From NCBI GenBank assembly GCA_016124745.1, contig WGNC01000008.1:310001-374000 (forward strand): a DNA stretch of 64,000 nucleotides, written 5' to 3'. Shown piece after piece: positions 9,350 through 18,653 of the stretch (positions within the stretch are counted from its first letter, which is position 1; every line of letters begins with the position of its first letter). Source of the stretch: Thiobacillus sp. Its GTDB lineage: Bacteria; Pseudomonadota; Gammaproteobacteria; Burkholderiales; Thiobacillaceae. The position numbers were made by a program, and so were the translations under genes. Below the pieces are notes generated by a model, which was not told where the DNA came from, searched no databases, and worked only from the letters and a program-made list of their open reading frames with translations.

Positions 9350-10837
9350 TCAGGGTTGATACAAGGCTTCGATCTGGGCCGCATAGCGCCCCAGAATCGC
9401 GGTGCGTCGCAAACGGCCGTTCGGGGTCGACATGCCGTTGTTCGGGGTGAAGGGCTCGATTGCCGGAATCCATCCACGCACCTGGGCGTAGTCCGGAAGC
9501 CGGCGGTTGGCCAGGTCGAGTGCGGCTTCGATGGCGCCATATGGCGTTCCCGGATGCGCCACGATCACGGCGCAGTTGAACGGACGCGATTCGCCGAAGA
9601 TGGCCGCCTGGGCAATGCCGGGGTGCGCGGCCAGTTCGCCTTCCACCCATTCCGGCGCGACGTTGCGTCCGAAGGACGTGATGAACATGTTCTTCTTGCG
9701 GCCGGTCAGGAACAGAAAGCCCTCCGCATCGAGGTAGCCGATGTCTCCCGTGGCGATGCAGTCAGGCTGGGGTCGCAAGTCACTTTCGCCCAGATAGCCG
9801 TGCCATGCGAGGCCGCGAACGAGTATTTCGCCATCGTCGGCAAACTCGATGCGGATATGCGGCAGGGGCTTGCCGACGCTGCCGCTACGGCTTTCCCCCG
9901 CGCGGCTGACGGCGACCACGGACGCACACTCAGACAGTCCGTAGCCTTGATAGACGGGCAGGCCGAGCGCCTGGGCCTGCTCCAGCAGCCGGGACGCGAC
10001 CGGCGCGCCGCCGACGGCCAGATAGCGCAGGCCGCGCGGCAGAGGAATGTTAGCCCGGCCAGCCGTCACCACCGCCTGCAACATCTGGGGAACCATGATC
10101 GCAGTGCTGGCTCGCCACTCGCTCAGCGCTGCCAGCAGGCGTCCGGCGTCCAGTCCGGAACTGCCAGACAGCCCGACTGCGGCGAGACGGGGGACACAAA
10201 TCGTGGCGCCTGCGAGCAAAGGCGCGTAGACGCCGCCGATGTTCTCCAGCAGGGTGGCGAGTGGCAGCAGACAAAGATGCCTGTCATCGCGGTCGGCATC
10301 GCTGGCGATCCACAGCGACTCGGCCACGGTTTCCATCATGTCCGCGCTCAGGCACACGCCTTTCGGCTCTCCGGTCGTGCCAGAAGTGAAGGTCACCTTG
10401 CGGGTGCCTGGAGGCAGCGATGCGACGGGGTCTGCAGCACGCCGCAGCCGAACCCGTCGCAGCGCGCCGCAGAAAGGCTCCACCGCAAGACCAGGTTGCT
10501 GCAGCGCGGCCAGCAGCCGCTCGGGCTGGTCGGTCAGCACCTGATCGACGCCGGCGGTCCCGAGCACATGGACAATCTGGTCAGCAGAAAAGAACAGGGG
10601 CAGGGGAACGCAGGGGATGCCGGCCGTGTGCGCGGCAAGGTCCGCCAGCACCCAGTCCCTGCTGTTGTCGGCCAGCATTGCGAGCACGCCGGGGCGGTGT
10701 TCATTCAACTGCTGCGCCAGTTGTTCGATGGCGACCCGCATCTCTTCATACGTGAGCGTGCCGGCCTCGTCCTGCAAGGCCACTTTCAGGGGCGCGCTGG
10801 AGGCGTGACGCTGCAAGGCTGCAATGGTCCGGTTCAT
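9350..10837 (-). CDS. AMP-dependent acyl-CoA synthetase/ligase
   Basis: This 495-residue ANL-superfamily enzyme activates a carboxylic acid as its adenylate. The P-loop FTSGTTGEPKG lies at residues 150-160. Later come YQGYGLSECAS (A5), TGDIGYLDAEGFLFLTGRKKNMF (A7-A8) and a C-terminal NNGMSTPNGRLRR segment around the A10 region, where the catalytic lysine of typical enzymes is not obvious. It starts at an ATG that overlaps the T_hemolysin stop (ATGA) behind GAGGAGG. The substrate is probably a fatty or aryl acid that is passed to the GNAT-like and diiron partners. Confidence 0.9.
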   Translation of the reverse strand: MNRTIAALQRHASSAPLKVALQDEAGTLTYEEMRVAIEQLAQQLNEHRPGVLAMLADNSRDWVLADLAAHTAGIPCVPLPLFFSADQIVHVLGTAGVDQVLTDQPERLLAALQQPGLAVEPFCGALRRVRLRRAADPVASLPPGTRKVTFTSGTTGEPKGVCLSADMMETVAESLWIASDADRDDRHLCLLPLATLLENIGGVYAPLLAGATICVPRLAAVGLSGSSGLDAGRLLAALSEWRASTAIMVPQMLQAVVTAGRANIPLPRGLRYLAVGGAPVASRLLEQAQALGLPVYQGYGLSECASVVAVSRAGESRSGSVGKPLPHIRIEFADDGEILVRGLAWHGYLGESDLRPQPDCIATGDIGYLDAEGFLFLTGRKKNMFITSFGRNVAPEWVEGELAAHPGIAQAAIFGESRPFNCAVIVAHPGTPYGAIEAALDLANRRLPDYAQVRGWIPAIEPFTPNNGMSTPNGRLRRTAILGRYAAQIEALYQP

Positions 10838-11562
10838 GCGGCCTCCTCGGCCTCGACGTTGTCGGGCGCGGACAGGGTGAGCATCGCCCGGTAGCCTTCC
10901 TGGATATTGCCGATCAACACGCGTGGGGCATGGTCGTAATAGCTGCCCCAGGTGCTGCGATCCTCTTCCGGAAGACGGTCAGCCGTTGCTGCCTGGACGT
11001 CGATCGGACACAGTCCCAGGCGACAGAAGGCGTTGCGCAGCCCTGCGGTACCGGTGAACACGACCCACTCGAAGCCGTCCCGTTGCAGGTGTTCGGTCAG
11101 CAGACCTATCATGGCGCGGACAGCGCCAGGAAAGGCGCCCGAGAAATGGCCGACCTCGACGATGGCCCGGCGTTCGACCTTGCGGCCCGCGCTGGCTGCG
11201 ATCGTCTTTTCTATCGGCGCATCGAGATACTGTTCGAGAAACAGATTGCGATTGGCAGACCGCAACCCGAATGCACCGCAAATCTCACCCTCCCGATTGC
11301 GCACACTGAACAGGCGCGGCATGAAGGCTTCGATATGGCAGCCGAAACTTTCTGCAAAACGCTGGCTGATGAATGTCTCGACAGTGGAGCGGTCAGTACC
11401 GACATGTTCGGTCAGTTTGAAACTCGGGTTGTCCGATGATTGGGTGCTCGCGAAGAGTCCCCTGGCCGGTGCTTTGCGACGGGACAGCGGATGCGTGCGC
11501 CATGCCTGCATCGATAGGCGCTGATCAAGCGGGGGAAGGTGCGTGGCAGGGTGGGAAAACAT
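10834..11562 (-). CDS. Thermostable-hemolysin family protein (GNAT-like)
   Basis: The product, 242 residues from ATG 11562, resembles the T_hemolysin family (named from a Vibrio haemolysin) in FGCHIEAFMPRLFSVRN, GAFGLRSANRNLFLEQYLD and ERRAIVEVGHFSG, followed by GFEWVVFTGTAGLRNAF. This layout is like acyltransferases and autoinducer synthases, not like a pore-forming toxin, so an acyl-transfer role is more likely. AGGAA precedes ATG 11562; a GTG at 11595 is an alternative. It is the first gene of the ligase/diiron/SDR operon, behind a sigma-54 promoter. Confidence 0.75.
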   Translation of the reverse strand: MFSHPATHLPPLDQRLSMQAWRTHPLSRRKAPARGLFASTQSSDNPSFKLTEHVGTDRSTVETFISQRFAESFGCHIEAFMPRLFSVRNREGEICGAFGLRSANRNLFLEQYLDAPIEKTIAASAGRKVERRAIVEVGHFSGAFPGAVRAMIGLLTEHLQRDGFEWVVFTGTAGLRNAFCRLGLCPIDVQAATADRLPEEDRSTWGSYYDHAPRVLIGNIQEGYRAMLTLSAPDNVEAEEAA

Positions 11563-11615
11563 CGGGTTCCTTGGCATGGATGTGGCTGCCGCCACGGGGC
11601 GGATGCCAAGGAATG

Positions 11616-11631
11616 AGCAACACCAATGCCA
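11616..11631 (-). promoter_or_regulatory. Sigma-54 (-24/-12) promoter for the T_hemolysin operon
   Basis: Read on the minus strand the site is TGGCATTGGTGTTGCT, close to the consensus TGGCACG-N4-TTGCW, with exactly 10 bp between the invariant GG and GC. The predicted start is near 11605, giving a 43-nt leader to ATG 11562. A 12-bp palindrome TCAATGCATTGA (11658-11669) lies just upstream. A sigma-54 activator gene is encoded nearby (15153-16532). Confidence 0.6.
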
Positions 11632-11772
11632 GCTCCAGTTTCAAGCTGAAAAAAGTTTCAATGCATTGATATCGTTGGGATAAATAAATACGGCCGAAGC
11701 GTTCCGGGGACACGGCGGTTCACTGCCTGATCCCCATGCTGCAAGTCTTGTCGACCAAATCTGCAGTCACTG

Positions 11773-12225
11773 CTACCTCGGGCAGTCAGGCAATTCACCG
11801 ACCATCAGGACAACATTGACTCCGTGTCCGGGAACGCAAGCCGACACATAGCCGATTGCGCCAGGCGTGGCATTTACGAAAAGGATGACAGCCTGCTCGG
11901 ACTCCAGGACGTGTGGCGGAAGCACGCCGTGGAAGTACATCTCGCGCCAGTAATCTTCCAGGTCTTCCGGGGAATGTCCCAGAACGCTTTGCGAGAAGGC
12001 GCGGCGCAGCGGATTGCTGGCGGGCAGATTGACGGGCTGGATGCGGGTGCCGTTTTCCCAGTATTTTTGCTTGCGCTTGAATATGAGCGAAATGGATTCA
12101 GGCGTCAGGTGGTGCTCCGGGACGCCCGCTGCCGTGATGACGGCGAACGGCAGGTTCGCTGCCCAGGCGCTGGACATCGCCAGGAACAGGAACATCGAGG
12201 TCAGCAAGGACATGGCAGTCGGCAT
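11773..12225 (-). CDS. Periplasmic PstS-like binding protein
   Basis: The 150-residue product has a signal peptide (MSLLTSMFLFLAMSSAWA). Its mature part resembles the short PBP-like proteins annotated as phosphate ABC transporter substrate-binding proteins: VPEHHLTPESISLIFKRKQKYWENGTRIQPVNL, then LRRAFSQSVLGHSPEDLEDYWREMYFHG and a TPGAIGYV motif. It is half the length of true PstS and has no transporter genes beside it. Its start (GAGGACA upstream) is 8 bp after the porin stop, so the two form an operon. It may present a ligand to the neighbouring sensor kinase. Confidence 0.75.
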   Translation of the reverse strand: MPTAMSLLTSMFLFLAMSSAWAANLPFAVITAAGVPEHHLTPESISLIFKRKQKYWENGTRIQPVNLPASNPLRRAFSQSVLGHSPEDLEDYWREMYFHGVLPPHVLESEQAVILFVNATPGAIGYVSACVPGHGVNVVLMVGELPDCPR

Positions 12226-12233
12226 GCCTGTCC

Positions 12234-13253
12234 TCAGAAAAGAATGCTGAGCGACGCCATGAAGCCTTCGGGCGCGTCAATATTGTTGTTGCTGGCGCCG
12301 TCCCATTCGGCCTTCAACACGACCGCAGGGGTGAAGCGGTAGTTCAGGCCGACGACAAAGAGCTGGGTCGCCTCGGTCTCCAGAGCCGGATGGAAATATT
12401 CGTAGCGGCCGACCGCGTAGGCCTTTTCGGTAAGCGGGACGACCAGCTGCCCGAAGACACCTTTTTCATCCCACAGATTGCCGTTGCCAGAAAACCGGTA
12501 GACCCCCTCAGCGCTGAATTCATAGCGATCGCGTGACCAGACGTAATCGAACCCCAGCAGATGCCGTTTTTCATCCGGCGCATCTTCCTGTTCGAAATCG
12601 GCAAGGGAAAACCCGAGCTGCCCATTGATGGGCAGGGGAATGATCGCGTGTGCCCCGAAGACCTCGTAAAACGGATCCAGGATCGGGTTCGGGCGGATCT
12701 CGTCTCCCTGAGAGGCATAGAGGGTGTACTCGAGGCCGTTTGCGACAGTGGGCAGCGTTCCGTAGAGCATCAGACCCGTCACGTTGGTGGGAAAGGCCCG
12801 GGTGGTGGTGAGGGGGCGCGAAGTTGTCCACACCAGGGGCGTGGCGTGGATGAGGTTCCAGCGTCCGATGGGGGTGAGGAATTTTCCGGCGCGGACGGTG
12901 GCCATTTCGTTGATGTCGTAGTCGATGTACAGCCGCTCCAGCGCCAGGTAATTGTCTTCACCCTCCTGCCCCTCCGAATTGGAGGCCCATGGATTTTCGT
13001 AATCCAGCTCGGTGAAGAATTTCCAGCGGCCTTCTCCCTGCCACCAGACGAACAGGCTCAGATTGTCGAGCCCGACACGCGAAGCATCGGCGTTGCTCAA
13101 ATTCGAATAGCTGGCCGTGGTGTATCCACCCAGCGAGAAACCGCTATCCCCGAGCCGGAGGCCTTCGCCCAGGTGGTAATCGGAAAACAGGTTCTCGTCC
13201 GCGCGCGCCGGGAATCCGGCGAGGAGCAAGCAGAGGGCGAGGACAAACCGCAT
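12234..13253 (-). CDS. Outer-membrane porin-like protein
   Basis: The 339-residue product has a signal peptide (MRFVLALCLLLAGFPARA) and alternating beta-strand sequence ending in aromatic residue F (MASLSILF), as in outer-membrane barrels. Motifs such as FSLGGYTTASYSN, LSLFVWWQGEGRWKFFTELDYEN and LNYRFTPAVVLKAEWDG fit phosphate-selective-type or general porins. ATG 13253 places the signal peptide at the N-terminus; upstream in-frame starts add 15-37 unlikely residues. It is the first gene of a two-gene operon with the periplasmic binding protein and is divergent from the histidine kinase. Confidence 0.8.
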   Translation of the reverse strand: MRFVLALCLLLAGFPARADENLFSDYHLGEGLRLGDSGFSLGGYTTASYSNLSNADASRVGLDNLSLFVWWQGEGRWKFFTELDYENPWASNSEGQEGEDNYLALERLYIDYDINEMATVRAGKFLTPIGRWNLIHATPLVWTTSRPLTTTRAFPTNVTGLMLYGTLPTVANGLEYTLYASQGDEIRPNPILDPFYEVFGAHAIIPLPINGQLGFSLADFEQEDAPDEKRHLLGFDYVWSRDRYEFSAEGVYRFSGNGNLWDEKGVFGQLVVPLTEKAYAVGRYEYFHPALETEATQLFVVGLNYRFTPAVVLKAEWDGASNNNIDAPEGFMASLSILF

Positions 13254-13389
13254 GGCGGCATCGAGAAGATGCCGTGACTTGAGGGGGGAGCAACCCGGCT
13301 GCGAAGCTTTCGGGGGAGTCATTGGGACTTTTTCATATACTTCTCGCCTCCGGCCGCATTCCATTCATTCATTCGGCTACCATCCTGCC

Positions 13390-15156
13390 GTGACCATCCG
13401 CAAGACGCTACTCGTCGCTTTCCTCAGCGTGGGCCTTCTTTCCGCCATCCTTCTGGCGAGCCTGGCTTTCGTCAAGGCGCGTGCAGCGGTACAAGCGGAA
13501 ATCGAGCGCAACCTCGTCATCCAGGCGGCGACCATCGCTGCGGACATCGACAAGATGATGTTCGAGCGCCTCCAAAACGCCGCCACCTGGAGCCACCTCG
13601 ACATCATGCAGGACATGCAGATTCGTGATGTGGACAAGCGACTCTCCCATTTTCTGGCTGATTTGCATACTGGCTACAAGGATGTCTACCTCGATCTGTC
13701 CTGTGTCGACAACGCGGGCCGTGTCATCAGCAGCAGCAATGCCGCTCGGCTTGGACTGTCGGAGAAGCCCCAGCCGCCCTGGTCCAGCGCGTCCCTTTCA
13801 GGCGCGAACGTGGCCCTCGAACCACCGACCGCGAGTCAGGATGGCGCCCTCGTGATGCGGGTTCCGGTGGCGTCTGCCTTTGCGGGCGGGACGCTTGGAC
13901 AGTTGCGGCTGACCCTCGACTGGACGGGCATTTACGATGTCCTGGATCAGGCGACGAGCGGTAGCGGCCGCATGCTGGCCGTCCTCGATGGCCAGGGCAG
14001 GCTGATTGCGGCTTCCAGGGAGCTCCGCGAACATGGCTTGTTGCTGGGATACGGGCTCGCCGACTGGCGCAAGGGGGCTGCAAGGACGAACGTATCGGAA
14101 CGGCCGGGTTCACCTATCCTGGATTCCGACGTCATCGTCGGGTCCGCCATCTCACGCGGTTACGCAAACTTCCCAGGCTTCGGCTGGACGACACTGGTCA
14201 TCCAGCCGCTAGACCAGGCATTCGCACCGGTTCATCGTATGGCGGTCATTTTCATGGGCTTGCTGGGCCTCATCATGCTGCTGACCTTTTCCATGGCGAC
14301 CTGGGTCAGCCGCGAAATCGCGCGACCCATCACCGCCCTGACAAGATTTGCCCGCGGGTACATGCGCAACAAGGTCCTGCAGGCCCCCCCCGTCGCCCAC
14401 GGAGGCGAAGTGGGCGAATTGACCGAGGCCTTCGTCCAGATGGTGCGGGATATCGACCAGTCGCAGCAGAACCTGGTGCGCGCCTCGAAGCTGGCCGTGG
14501 TCGGCGAGATGTCCGCGGTGATCGCGCACGAAGTGAGGACCCCGCTCGGGATTCTGCGTTCATCGGCCCAGATGTTGCAGCGTGAATCCGGCATCAGCGA
14601 AGAGGGGCGCGAACTGGTCGGCTTCATCGAAAGCGAGACCGAACGCCTCAATCGCCTGGTGTCGGCCATGCTCGATACCGCCAGGCCGCGCGCGCCCGCT
14701 TATTCTGGGGTCGACATGCACAAGCTGATCGGGAACAGCATTGCCATGCTGGGCGCGCAGGCCGGCAAGAAACAGGTCGTCGTGACGGCTTCCCTGCGCG
14801 CTGCCAGGCCGCTGATCGAGTGCGACGAGGAACAGATCACGCAAGTCCTGCTCAATCTGTTGATGAATGGTTTGCAGATTCTTGATCATGGGGGCCGGAT
14901 CGAAATCACCACCCGTGATGATGATCGCTACCTGACCATCGAGATCGCCGATGATGGGCCGGGCATCGATCCGACCGAGCGGACCAGGGTGTTCGAGGCT
15001 TTCTTCTTCAAGCGGGAAGGCGGCATCGGGCTGGGATTGGCCATCGTTCAACAGATCGTGAATTCGCACGGCGGCGAGATCGAGGCTGCGGAAAGCGGGT
15101 TGGGCGGCGCCCTGTTCCGCATCCGCCTTCCGCGCATACAGGCAGGAGGAACATGA
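13390..15156 (+). CDS. Membrane sensor histidine kinase (NtrB-like output)
   Basis: This 588-residue kinase starts at GTG 13390 (VTIRKTLLVAF). It has a first membrane helix at about residues 8-28, a periplasmic sensing domain (about 30-280, with DVYLDLSCVDNAGRVISSS resembling Cache/CHASE4 folds), a second helix (MAVIFMGLLGLIMLLTFSMA), HAMP, an H-box SAVIAHEVRTPLGILRSS with the phospho-His, an N-box (LLNLLMNGLQIL) and DDGPGI/GIGLGLAIV ATP-binding motifs. Its stop overlaps the regulator start (ATGA). Divergence from the porin/binding-protein operon suggests it senses a periplasmic ligand. Confidence 0.93.
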   Translation: MTIRKTLLVAFLSVGLLSAILLASLAFVKARAAVQAEIERNLVIQAATIAADIDKMMFERLQNAATWSHLDIMQDMQIRDVDKRLSHFLADLHTGYKDVYLDLSCVDNAGRVISSSNAARLGLSEKPQPPWSSASLSGANVALEPPTASQDGALVMRVPVASAFAGGTLGQLRLTLDWTGIYDVLDQATSGSGRMLAVLDGQGRLIAASRELREHGLLLGYGLADWRKGAARTNVSERPGSPILDSDVIVGSAISRGYANFPGFGWTTLVIQPLDQAFAPVHRMAVIFMGLLGLIMLLTFSMATWVSREIARPITALTRFARGYMRNKVLQAPPVAHGGEVGELTEAFVQMVRDIDQSQQNLVRASKLAVVGEMSAVIAHEVRTPLGILRSSAQMLQRESGISEEGRELVGFIESETERLNRLVSAMLDTARPRAPAYSGVDMHKLIGNSIAMLGAQAGKKQVVVTASLRAARPLIECDEEQITQVLLNLLMNGLQILDHGGRIEITTRDDDRYLTIEIADDGPGIDPTERTRVFEAFFFKREGGIGLGLAIVQQIVNSHGGEIEAAESGLGGALFRIRLPRIQAGGT

Positions 15157-16532
15157 AAGGCAGGCAAATTCTCGTAGTGGACGACGAGCCGAAAATGCGT
15201 CGTGTCCTTGAAATCATGCTGCAGAAGATGGGTCATCGGGTTATCAGCGCGGGTAACGGCGTCGAAGCGCTGGAAGTGTTTCGAGCCCAGGCGGTCGACC
15301 TTGTCATCACCGACCTGCGCATGCCGGAAATGGACGGAATCGAACTCCTGGCCCAGCTTCGGGCGCAGGAGTCGGAAGTGCCGGTCATGGTGATCACCGC
15401 ACACGGCACGATCGAAACGGCGGTGAGCGCGATGAAACATGGCGCCTGCGATTACCTGCTTCGGCCGTTTGATATCGACGTGGTCGAGCACGCGGTCGAG
15501 CGCGTGCTGAGCGATGCCGAGCTGGCGCGGCAGAATGCTTTCCTGCGGCAGGAAGTCAATCGCGGCTGGGATGCCTTCATCGGCACCAGTGCGCCGATGC
15601 GTGCGGTGTACGAACTGATCCAGCGCGTTGGGCCGAGCAAGGCATCGGTGCTGATCACGGGCGAAACGGGAACCGGCAAGGAATTGGCTGCAAGGGCCGT
15701 GCACAACGCCTCGCCTCGCCACGACAAGCTTTTCGTCCCGATCAATTGCGCGGCGATCCCGGCCGACATTCTGGAAAGCGAGTTGTTCGGCTACGAGAAG
15801 GGCGCCTTCACGGGGGCGGCCAAGGAGCGCATCGGAAAATTCGAACTGGCGGACGGCGGCACGATATTCCTCGACGAACTGACCGAGATGCCGATGGCCC
15901 TGCAGGCCAAGCTGCTGCGCGTGCTGCAGGAGAACACCATCGAGCGCCTGGGTGGCAACCGCGTAATCAACCTCGATATCCGCGTCATTGCCGCCACCAA
16001 CCGTGATCCCCTCGAGTCGGTGCGCGAAGGAAAGCTGCGCGAAGACCTGTACTACCGGATCAATGTCTTTTCGATCGAGTTGCCGCCGCTGCGCAGGCGG
16101 GTGGAAGACATCTCCGGCCTGGTCGAGCACTTCATCGCCAAGCACGGGCATTCGAACGCCGATACGCGCCTGAGCCCAGCGGCGCTCGAGCGGCTGCAGG
16201 GCTATGCTTGGCCCGGCAACGTCCGTGAACTCGAAAACATGGTGGAGCGCGCCTTGATCCTGAGCGGCGGCGGATTGCTGGATGTGCAGCATTTCATGAT
16301 CGAGTCGAGGCCTGCCGACGTCAGGCCAAAAACCACCGCACGTCCGGCCGAAGGCACGAGGCCGCCGCCGGCATTGAATCAGGCGGTCGAAGACCTCGAG
16401 GCACGCCTGATCGACGAGGCCCTGGCCCAGTCAGAGGGCAACAAGGCCAAGGCGGCCGCATTGCTGGATATCAGCGAGCGCACCCTCTGGTACAAGCTGA
16501 AAAAATACCGTCCGGACCAGAGCCCTTCCTGA
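15153..16532 (+). CDS. NtrC-family sigma-54 response regulator
   Basis: The 459-residue protein has a receiver domain (VVDDEPKMRRV, phospho-acceptor Asp54 in VITDLRMPEMDG), an AAA+ domain with Walker A GETGTGKE near residue 169, the sigma-54 contact loop GAFTGA, and a Fis-type HTH at the C-terminus (NKAKAAALLDISERTLWYKLKKY). It forms a pair with the upstream kinase. It can only act at sigma-54 promoters; one such site lies 3.5 kb away before the T_hemolysin operon, which makes that operon a candidate target. Confidence 0.95.
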   Translation: MKGRQILVVDDEPKMRRVLEIMLQKMGHRVISAGNGVEALEVFRAQAVDLVITDLRMPEMDGIELLAQLRAQESEVPVMVITAHGTIETAVSAMKHGACDYLLRPFDIDVVEHAVERVLSDAELARQNAFLRQEVNRGWDAFIGTSAPMRAVYELIQRVGPSKASVLITGETGTGKELAARAVHNASPRHDKLFVPINCAAIPADILESELFGYEKGAFTGAAKERIGKFELADGGTIFLDELTEMPMALQAKLLRVLQENTIERLGGNRVINLDIRVIAATNRDPLESVREGKLREDLYYRINVFSIELPPLRRRVEDISGLVEHFIAKHGHSNADTRLSPAALERLQGYAWPGNVRELENMVERALILSGGGLLDVQHFMIESRPADVRPKTTARPAEGTRPPPALNQAVEDLEARLIDEALAQSEGNKAKAAALLDISERTLWYKLKKYRPDQSPS

Positions 16533-16740
16533 TCAGCGACAGGTCGGTTTCATAGTTTGATTCGTTGATACAGGCCGTCCTGTGCGACACTCATTCACAT
16601 GAGCGACCACACTTTGTAACTGCTTGCACCGCTGCTTTGGAGCTGGTTCAGGCTGCATGGGAGACCATCGAATCAGAACGAAAATACGATCTCGAGGCCG
16701 AAATTGCGAACCCGCAGGACCTCGATTCGTACGGAGAAAT

Positions 16741-16817
<77 letters not shown>

Positions 16818-16892
16818 AGGCAGATGGTGGAATCAGCCGAAAATCGCTGAATTCCAATTGTGAACACTAAACGGGAATTTAAAACTACGCGG

Positions 16893-17861
16893 TCAAAAAC
16901 TACGGTCGACCGCGAAAGCCGCTAATTGTAGCAAAGCTGATTTGGAATTTGAATCAGGCAAGCAAGAAATTGCTGCGTTGGCTGTTTCAGCTTCGCGCTG
17001 TGCAGCTTCGCGCGTGTACTGCAGGGCACGGGTGTCCTTGATGGCAGCAAGCACGCTCTGGAACTCGGTCAGGCCGCCATGTTCGATGGCCTGGCGGATG
17101 CTGGCGGCCTGCTCGGCGGTGCCGTGCTTCATCGCATACAGCAGCGGCAGCGTGGGCTTGCCTTCGGCCAGGTCGTCGCCGATGTTCTTGCCGGTCTTGA
17201 GAAAGTCGCCGGAATAGTCCAGCACGTCGTCGATCAACTGGAAAGCGGTGCCGAGATGCATGCCGTAGCGGGCCAGCGCCTGTTTTTCTTCTTCCGTGCC
17301 GCCTCCGATGACGGCGCCCAAGCGGCCGGCGGCTTCGAACAGCTTGGCCGTCTTGTAGCGGATGACGCGCAGGTAATTCTCTTCGTCGATGTCGGGGTCA
17401 TGGCAGTTGAGCAACTGCAGGACTTCGCCTTCGGCAATGGTGTTGGTGGCGTCGGACAGGATGCGCATGACCTCCATGTTTTCGACGCTGACCATCATCT
17501 GGAAGGCGCGCGAATAGAGGAAGTCGCCGACCAGCACGCTGGCCGCATTGCCGAACAGCGCATTGGCCGTTTCGCGGCCGCGTCGCAATTCGGATTCGTC
17601 GACCACGTCGTCGTGCAGCAGGGTGGCGGTATGGATGAACTCGACGACGGCTGCCAGGGTGTGGTGCGCATTGCCCCGATAGTCGAAGCAGCCGGCCGAC
17701 AGCAGCACCAAGGCCGGACGCAGCCGCTTGCCGCCGCTGTTGATGATGTATTCGGAAACCTGGCGGATGAGCACGACGTCGGAATACAGGCTTTCGCGGA
17801 TGGTCTGGTCGACGGCACGCATGTCGTCGGCCAGGTAGGATTGCAGACTCTCCAGAGACAC
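16893..17861 (-). CDS. ispB: Octaprenyl diphosphate synthase
   Basis: This trans-prenyltransferase makes the C40 side chain of ubiquinone. The 322-residue protein has GGKRLRP, the first Asp-rich motif LLHDDVVDES and the second LIDDVLDYSGD, and matches IspB from its N-terminus. The start is a GTG (VSLESLQSYL) with a poor ribosome binding site; the next Met is at residue 14. It is divergent from rplU, a common order in betaproteobacteria. Confidence 0.95.
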   Translation of the reverse strand: MSLESLQSYLADDMRAVDQTIRESLYSDVVLIRQVSEYIINSGGKRLRPALVLLSAGCFDYRGNAHHTLAAVVEFIHTATLLHDDVVDESELRRGRETANALFGNAASVLVGDFLYSRAFQMMVSVENMEVMRILSDATNTIAEGEVLQLLNCHDPDIDEENYLRVIRYKTAKLFEAAGRLGAVIGGGTEEEKQALARYGMHLGTAFQLIDDVLDYSGDFLKTGKNIGDDLAEGKPTLPLLYAMKHGTAEQAASIRQAIEHGGLTEFQSVLAAIKDTRALQYTREAAQREAETANAAISCLPDSNSKSALLQLAAFAVDRSF

Positions 17862-17964
17862 GATTAGGGACTTTATTATTGGAAAACCACGCTATGGTAG
17901 CAGCCTGTTCGTGGTTTTTCATCGCCCGGGCATGCTTATTCCCGCATTGGGCGCGTCAAATTGT

Positions 17965-17993
17965 TTGACTCACGACATGTTCACCGCTAAAAT
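17965..17993 (+). promoter_or_regulatory. Sigma-70 promoter of rplU-rpmA
   Basis: The -35 TTGACT (17965-17970) and -10 TAAAAT (17988-17993) are separated by 17 bp, directly upstream of the L21 gene. The leader of about 33 nt contains the GGAGA ribosome binding site before ATG 18033. Confidence 0.75.
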
Positions 17994-18032
17994 CTCGCGC
18001 TTTCCTGGGTTCGTATTGGTTGGAGACCCCCC

Positions 18033-18344
18033 ATGTACGCAGTCATCAAAACCGGCGGCAAGCAATATCGCGTGAGCGCCGGCGACAAACTTAAAATTGA
18101 AAAGCTCGAAGCCGAAATCGGCAGCGAAATCACCTTCGACCAAGTGTTGATGGTAGGCGAAGGTGCCGACATCAAGATGGGCGCCCCGATGCTGCGCGGC
18201 GCCACGGTCACGGCCACGGTGCTGAACCAGGCACGCGGCGACAAGATCAAGATTTTCAAGATGCGCCGCCGCAAGCACTACCGCAAGAGCCAGGGCCATC
18301 GCCAGTACTTCACCGAAGTGCAAATCGGCGGCATCACCGCATAA
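18033..18344 (+). CDS. rplU: Ribosomal protein L21
   Basis: This 103-residue large-subunit protein binds 23S r[17 protein letters not shown] at the N-terminus and the C-terminal [16 protein letters not shown] are diagnostic. GGAGA lies six bases before the ATG. It is followed 12 bp later by rpmA and then obgE, the conserved order in proteobacteria. Confidence 0.99.
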   Translation: MYAVIKTGGKQYRVSAGDKLKIEKLEAEIGSEITFDQVLMVGEGADIKMGAPMLRGATVTATVLNQARGDKIKIFKMRRRKHYRKSQGHRQYFTEVQIGGITA

Positions 18345-18356
18345 GGAGCACATACC

Positions 18357-18620
18357 ATGGCACACAAGAAAGCAGGCGGCAGTTCACGTAACGGCCGCGA
18401 CTCGGAATCGAAACGCCTGGGCGTCAAGCGTTACGGCGGCGAGCTGGTTCTGGCAGGCAACATCATCGTGCGTCAGCGCGGCACCCAGTTCCATCCCGGC
18501 GACAACGTCGGCATCGGCAAGGACCATACCCTGTTCGCCAAGGCCGACGGCACCGTCAAGTTCGAGGTCAAGGGCGCGGCCCGTCGCCGTGTGGTTCGTA
18601 TCGAGCCCGTCGCGGCCTGA
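18357..18620 (+). CDS. rpmA: Ribosomal protein L27
   Basis: The 87-residue protein sits near the peptidyl transferase centre with its flexible N-terminus ([19 protein letters not shown]). The [15 protein letters not shown] block is characteristic of the family. AAGGAG precedes the start. The N-terminus has the ordinary proteobacterial form, with no cleavable extension of the Firmicutes type. Confidence 0.99.
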   Translation: MAHKKAGGSSRNGRDSESKRLGVKRYGGELVLAGNIIVRQRGTQFHPGDNVGIGKDHTLFAKADGTVKFEVKGAARRRVVRIEPVAA

Positions 18621-18653
18621 GCCGATTTGATCTGAGCTCGACTCGCCAGCCAG

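Noticed and set aside
10834..11562. True haemolysin toxin
   Set aside because: No secretion signal and no pore-forming motifs; GNAT-like sequence and operon with biosynthetic enzymes argue for an acyltransferase-like role.
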